6,169 bases of DNA from Chryseobacterium sp. (GTDB lineage Bacteria > Bacteroidota > Bacteroidia > Flavobacteriales > Weeksellaceae): positions 1 through 6,169 of the forward strand of contig JASLCD010000392.1 in NCBI GenBank assembly GCA_030146295.1, read 5' to 3'. The translations under genes and the position numbers were made by a program. Every line of letters begins with the position of its first letter. The stretch's first letter is position 1. Of this stretch, positions 5,064 to 6,169 are shown one piece after another. A model generated the notes under the pieces. The model ran no database searches. It saw only the letters and a list, made by a program, of their open reading frames with translations, and was not told where the DNA came from.

Positions 5064-5555
5064 TTATTTATTGTTGAGCAAAATTAATCCAGTCACTCCG
5101 AGCACGGACAGGGAAAAAGCCCCTATTTTAAATCCATTCCAGAATCTTTTTCTCTGCTTTACTTCCGCTTCTTTTTTAACCAGATCAATCCCTGTTTTCA
5201 AATATGAAATATCAATATTTAACTGATTTTCCCGTTCTTCGGCTGCAATTTTATCTTGCTTAGAAATTTCCAGCACAGTTCCCATGGCTTCATCTTTTGC
5301 TGTTAATAAACTCTTGCTAATAGAAAGAGCTTTATCCTGTTCATTAATAAGTTGGTTTGCGCTGGTGAGTGCTACTTCTGTTTTCTGAAGCCTTACCTTT
5401 AAGTATTCGTTTTGCTTCAATCCTTTATAAACTTCAGGGATTTGTCCCTCCGGTATACTCCTTGTATTTGTATTTTGATATAAAATCAAATTGCTCACTA
5501 ATAGACGCAGAATTAATGTGATCGCTATTATTTTGTAAATTTTTACTCGCTCCAA
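5064..5555 (-). CDS. Membrane-anchored coiled-coil protein, 163 aa (possible phage lysis/spanin-like accessory)
   Basis: I place the start at TTG 5555 (MERVKIYKIIAITLIL). AAAGG lies 7 nt upstream, and the hydrophobic N-terminus follows at once. The same frame is open to an ATG at 5717, but that extension reads as cysteine-rich noise over the integrase remnant. One membrane segment spans about residues 7-27, residues 44-135 form a long charged helix of coiled-coil type (KQNEYLKVRLQKTEVAL, then EERENQLNIDISYLKTGI), and a second segment lies at 144-160 (IGAFSLSVLGVTGLILL). The topology would put the coiled coil on one side of the membrane with both ends anchored. The 11-nt gap to the amidase start suggests co-transcription. 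A role in host lysis (spanin-like or holin accessory) is inferred from this. No family is recognised. The lack of an ATG may mean the 5' end was altered when the integrase was disrupted. Confidence 0.6.
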   Translation of the reverse strand: MERVKIYKIIAITLILRLLVSNLILYQNTNTRSIPEGQIPEVYKGLKQNEYLKVRLQKTEVALTSANQLINEQDKALSISKSLLTAKDEAMGTVLEISKQDKIAAEERENQLNIDISYLKTGIDLVKKEAEVKQRKRFWNGFKIGAFSLSVLGVTGLILLNNK

Positions 5556-5683
5556 TTGAAAGCCTTTAAAAGTTCCGAGGCAACGTAAGTCAGGCATAGA
5601 TTGATCAGCAACACAGCCATCACGTATGCTACACTTATCTTCTGTTTGTTCTTTATGTAAACAAAAGAATGCCTGGGATTGGA
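5543..5683 (-). pseudogene. Probable frameshifted continuation of the integrase remnant (SAM-like core-binding domain), or a small membrane ORF
   Basis: In the third minus-strand frame, codons stay open from 5683 to the TAA at 5545-5543 and give 46 residues that include NKQKISVAYVMAV, then YVASELLKAFNWSE. The pattern K-x-x-x-IS...(helix)...A-x-x-L-x-x-x resembles the start of the SAM-like domain that follows the arm-binding domain in Bacteroidetes integrases, and a one-base shift near 5660-5672 would join it to the upstream fragment. No ATG precedes it; the first ATG, at 5620, gives only 25 residues. Alternatively it encodes a small membrane peptide (AVLLINLCLTYVA), with a start at ATA 5656 overlapping the preceding stop. 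The catalytic domain of an integrase is not found in any frame after 5543. Confidence 0.4.
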
Positions 5684-5994
5684 TTATAACATCTGTCAAG
5701 CGCTCTTTGCATTTCATCTAAAAGAATTTCTGCTGCTGCTTTTCGTTCCTCATAAATTTTGTAAACGGCCAGATGTTTCTTCCGCCAGAAATAGCCTTTT
5801 GAGTATTTTTTTGATTGAGGATCATAGAATTTGCATCCTACATACCAATCTTTAGCCATGGCTTCCTTCATGGTGATTTTCTTTTCTAAGATGTCTTTTT
5901 CTGAAAGAACTTTCTTACTTGAGATTTTTTCCGGATTGGGGTGAATGAACAGATCAGCATAGCTGCATCCGTTCGGCATTTGATTTTTGAACAT
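5653..5994 (-). pseudogene. Tyrosine recombinase (integrase) remnant, N-terminal arm-binding domain
   Basis: The 113-residue frame from ATG 5994 matches the amino end of Bacteroidetes phage/island integrases: MPNGCSYADLFIHP (6-19), then WYVGCKFYDPQSKKYSKG (50-67), YKIYEERKAAAEILLDEM (78-95) and L-x-x-x-YNPI (99-106), where relatives read 'GYNPI'. That domain binds arm-type sites. Full proteins have about 400 residues with a SAM-like domain and a catalytic domain (Arg, His-x-x-Arg, Tyr); here the frame stops soon after NPI at TAA 5653, with a probable frameshift, and a lysis-type gene follows. The remnant cannot recombine. Its position next to the 3' end of tRNA-Ala, transcribed away from it, is the normal place for the integrase of a tRNA-integrated island or prophage. 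A functional short protein is possible but less likely. Confidence 0.7.
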
Positions 5995-5997
5995 ATA

Positions 5998-6042
5998 TTG
6001 TATTAATTATTTGGTACACGATCTAGTACACGATTAATACAA
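5998..6042. other. Inverted and direct repeats between integrase start and tRNA (candidate att/arm site or operator)
   Basis: TTGTATTAAT (5998-6007) and ATTAATACAA (6033-6042) are a perfect 10-bp inverted repeat. Within it GTACACGAT occurs twice, at 6014-6022 and 6026-6034, with a 12-bp period. Sites of this layout near integrase starts often bind the integrase or excisionase, or form the attachment core. The position, 54 bp from the end of tRNA-Ala, fits, but the partner site is outside the window. Confidence 0.45.
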
Positions 6043-6053
6043 TTACAAGAGTG

Positions 6054-6093
6054 AAAAAATACGGCAAACCTTTTATTGGACGTGGTTTGCCGT
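6054..6093 (-). terminator. Rho-independent terminator of tRNA-Ala
   Basis: ACGGCAAACC (6061-6070) and GGTTTGCCGT (6084-6093) form a perfect 10-bp stem with a 13-nt loop. On the minus strand the stem is followed by ATTTTTTC. It begins 3 nt after the tRNA end and should terminate the tRNA transcript. Confidence 0.85.
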
Positions 6094-6095
6094 AG

Positions 6096-6169
6096 TGGAG
6101 AATACGGGATTCGAACCCGTGACCTTTTGACTGCCAGTCAAACGCGCTAGCCAACTGCGCCAATCCCCC
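6096..6169 (-). tRNA. tRNA-Ala (anticodon GGC)
   Basis: The 74-nt minus-strand sequence folds as a cloverleaf: acceptor GGGGGAT/ATTCTCC, D stem GCGC/GCGC with AGTTGGCTA loop, anticodon stem TTTGA/TCAAA with loop CTGGCAG, T stem ACGGG/CCCGT with loop TTCGAAT. The anticodon GGC (6135-6133) reads GCC, and the G3-U70 pair that identifies alanine tRNAs is present. The discriminator is A and CCA is not encoded. The gene is complete and fills the right end of the window exactly. Its 3' end faces the integrase remnant, so it is the probable integration target. Confidence 0.96.

Noticed and set aside
5556..5717. N-terminal extension of the coiled-coil membrane protein to ATG 5717
   Set aside because: The 54 extra residues are Cys/Gln-rich, precede a hydrophobic segment that should be near the start, and overlap the integrase remnant by 65 bp.

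Overview
The window looks like chromosomal DNA of a flavobacterium, probably Chryseobacterium or a relative. The evidence is very AT-rich DNA, A-rich leaders without Shine-Dalgarno sequences, promoter elements of the Bacteroidetes type (TAnnTTTG at -7), a leader peptide of the Chryseobacterium 'bacteriocin-like' kind, and several families typical of Bacteroidetes prophages and islands. It reads as an accessory region that ends against a tRNA-Ala(GGC) gene, with a broken tyrosine recombinase (integrase) beside the tRNA. I infer the eroded end of an integrated element.

Left part (1-1460). The start of a small bacteriocin-like precursor gene runs off the left edge on the minus strand. A palindromic operator candidate precedes two plus-strand small genes: a 41-residue membrane protein and a 72-residue protein with a winged-helix look. 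They converge, across a perfect 12-bp bidirectional terminator, on minus-strand genes: a 145-residue protein of a Bacteroidetes phage-associated family, a 50-residue ORF and a 78-residue beta-rich protein. The last two overlap.

Middle (1460-4540). A 254-bp divergent intergenic region holds two more palindromes, one nearly identical to the operator candidate at 107-122, and a recognisable promoter for a 64-residue helical protein. After a strong terminator comes the largest gene, a 598-residue protein joining an ABC/SMC-type ATPase (Walker A, signature, Walker B, H-loop) to a C-terminal OLD/DUF4435-like TOPRIM nuclease domain. This is the architecture of anti-phage defence ATPase-nucleases; I read it as a single-gene, PARIS-like or OLD-like candidate. 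A lipoprotein gene with its own promoter follows.

Right part (4540-6169). On the minus strand, reading away from the tRNA, come an integrase remnant (N-terminal arm-binding domain, then a likely frameshift), a membrane-anchored coiled-coil protein, and a T7-lysozyme-like N-acetylmuramoyl-L-alanine amidase. The last two resemble a phage lysis cassette. An inverted/direct repeat structure lies between the integrase start and the tRNA-Ala terminator and is a candidate attachment or recombinase-binding site. The catalytic half of the integrase is absent, so the element is probably fixed in place.
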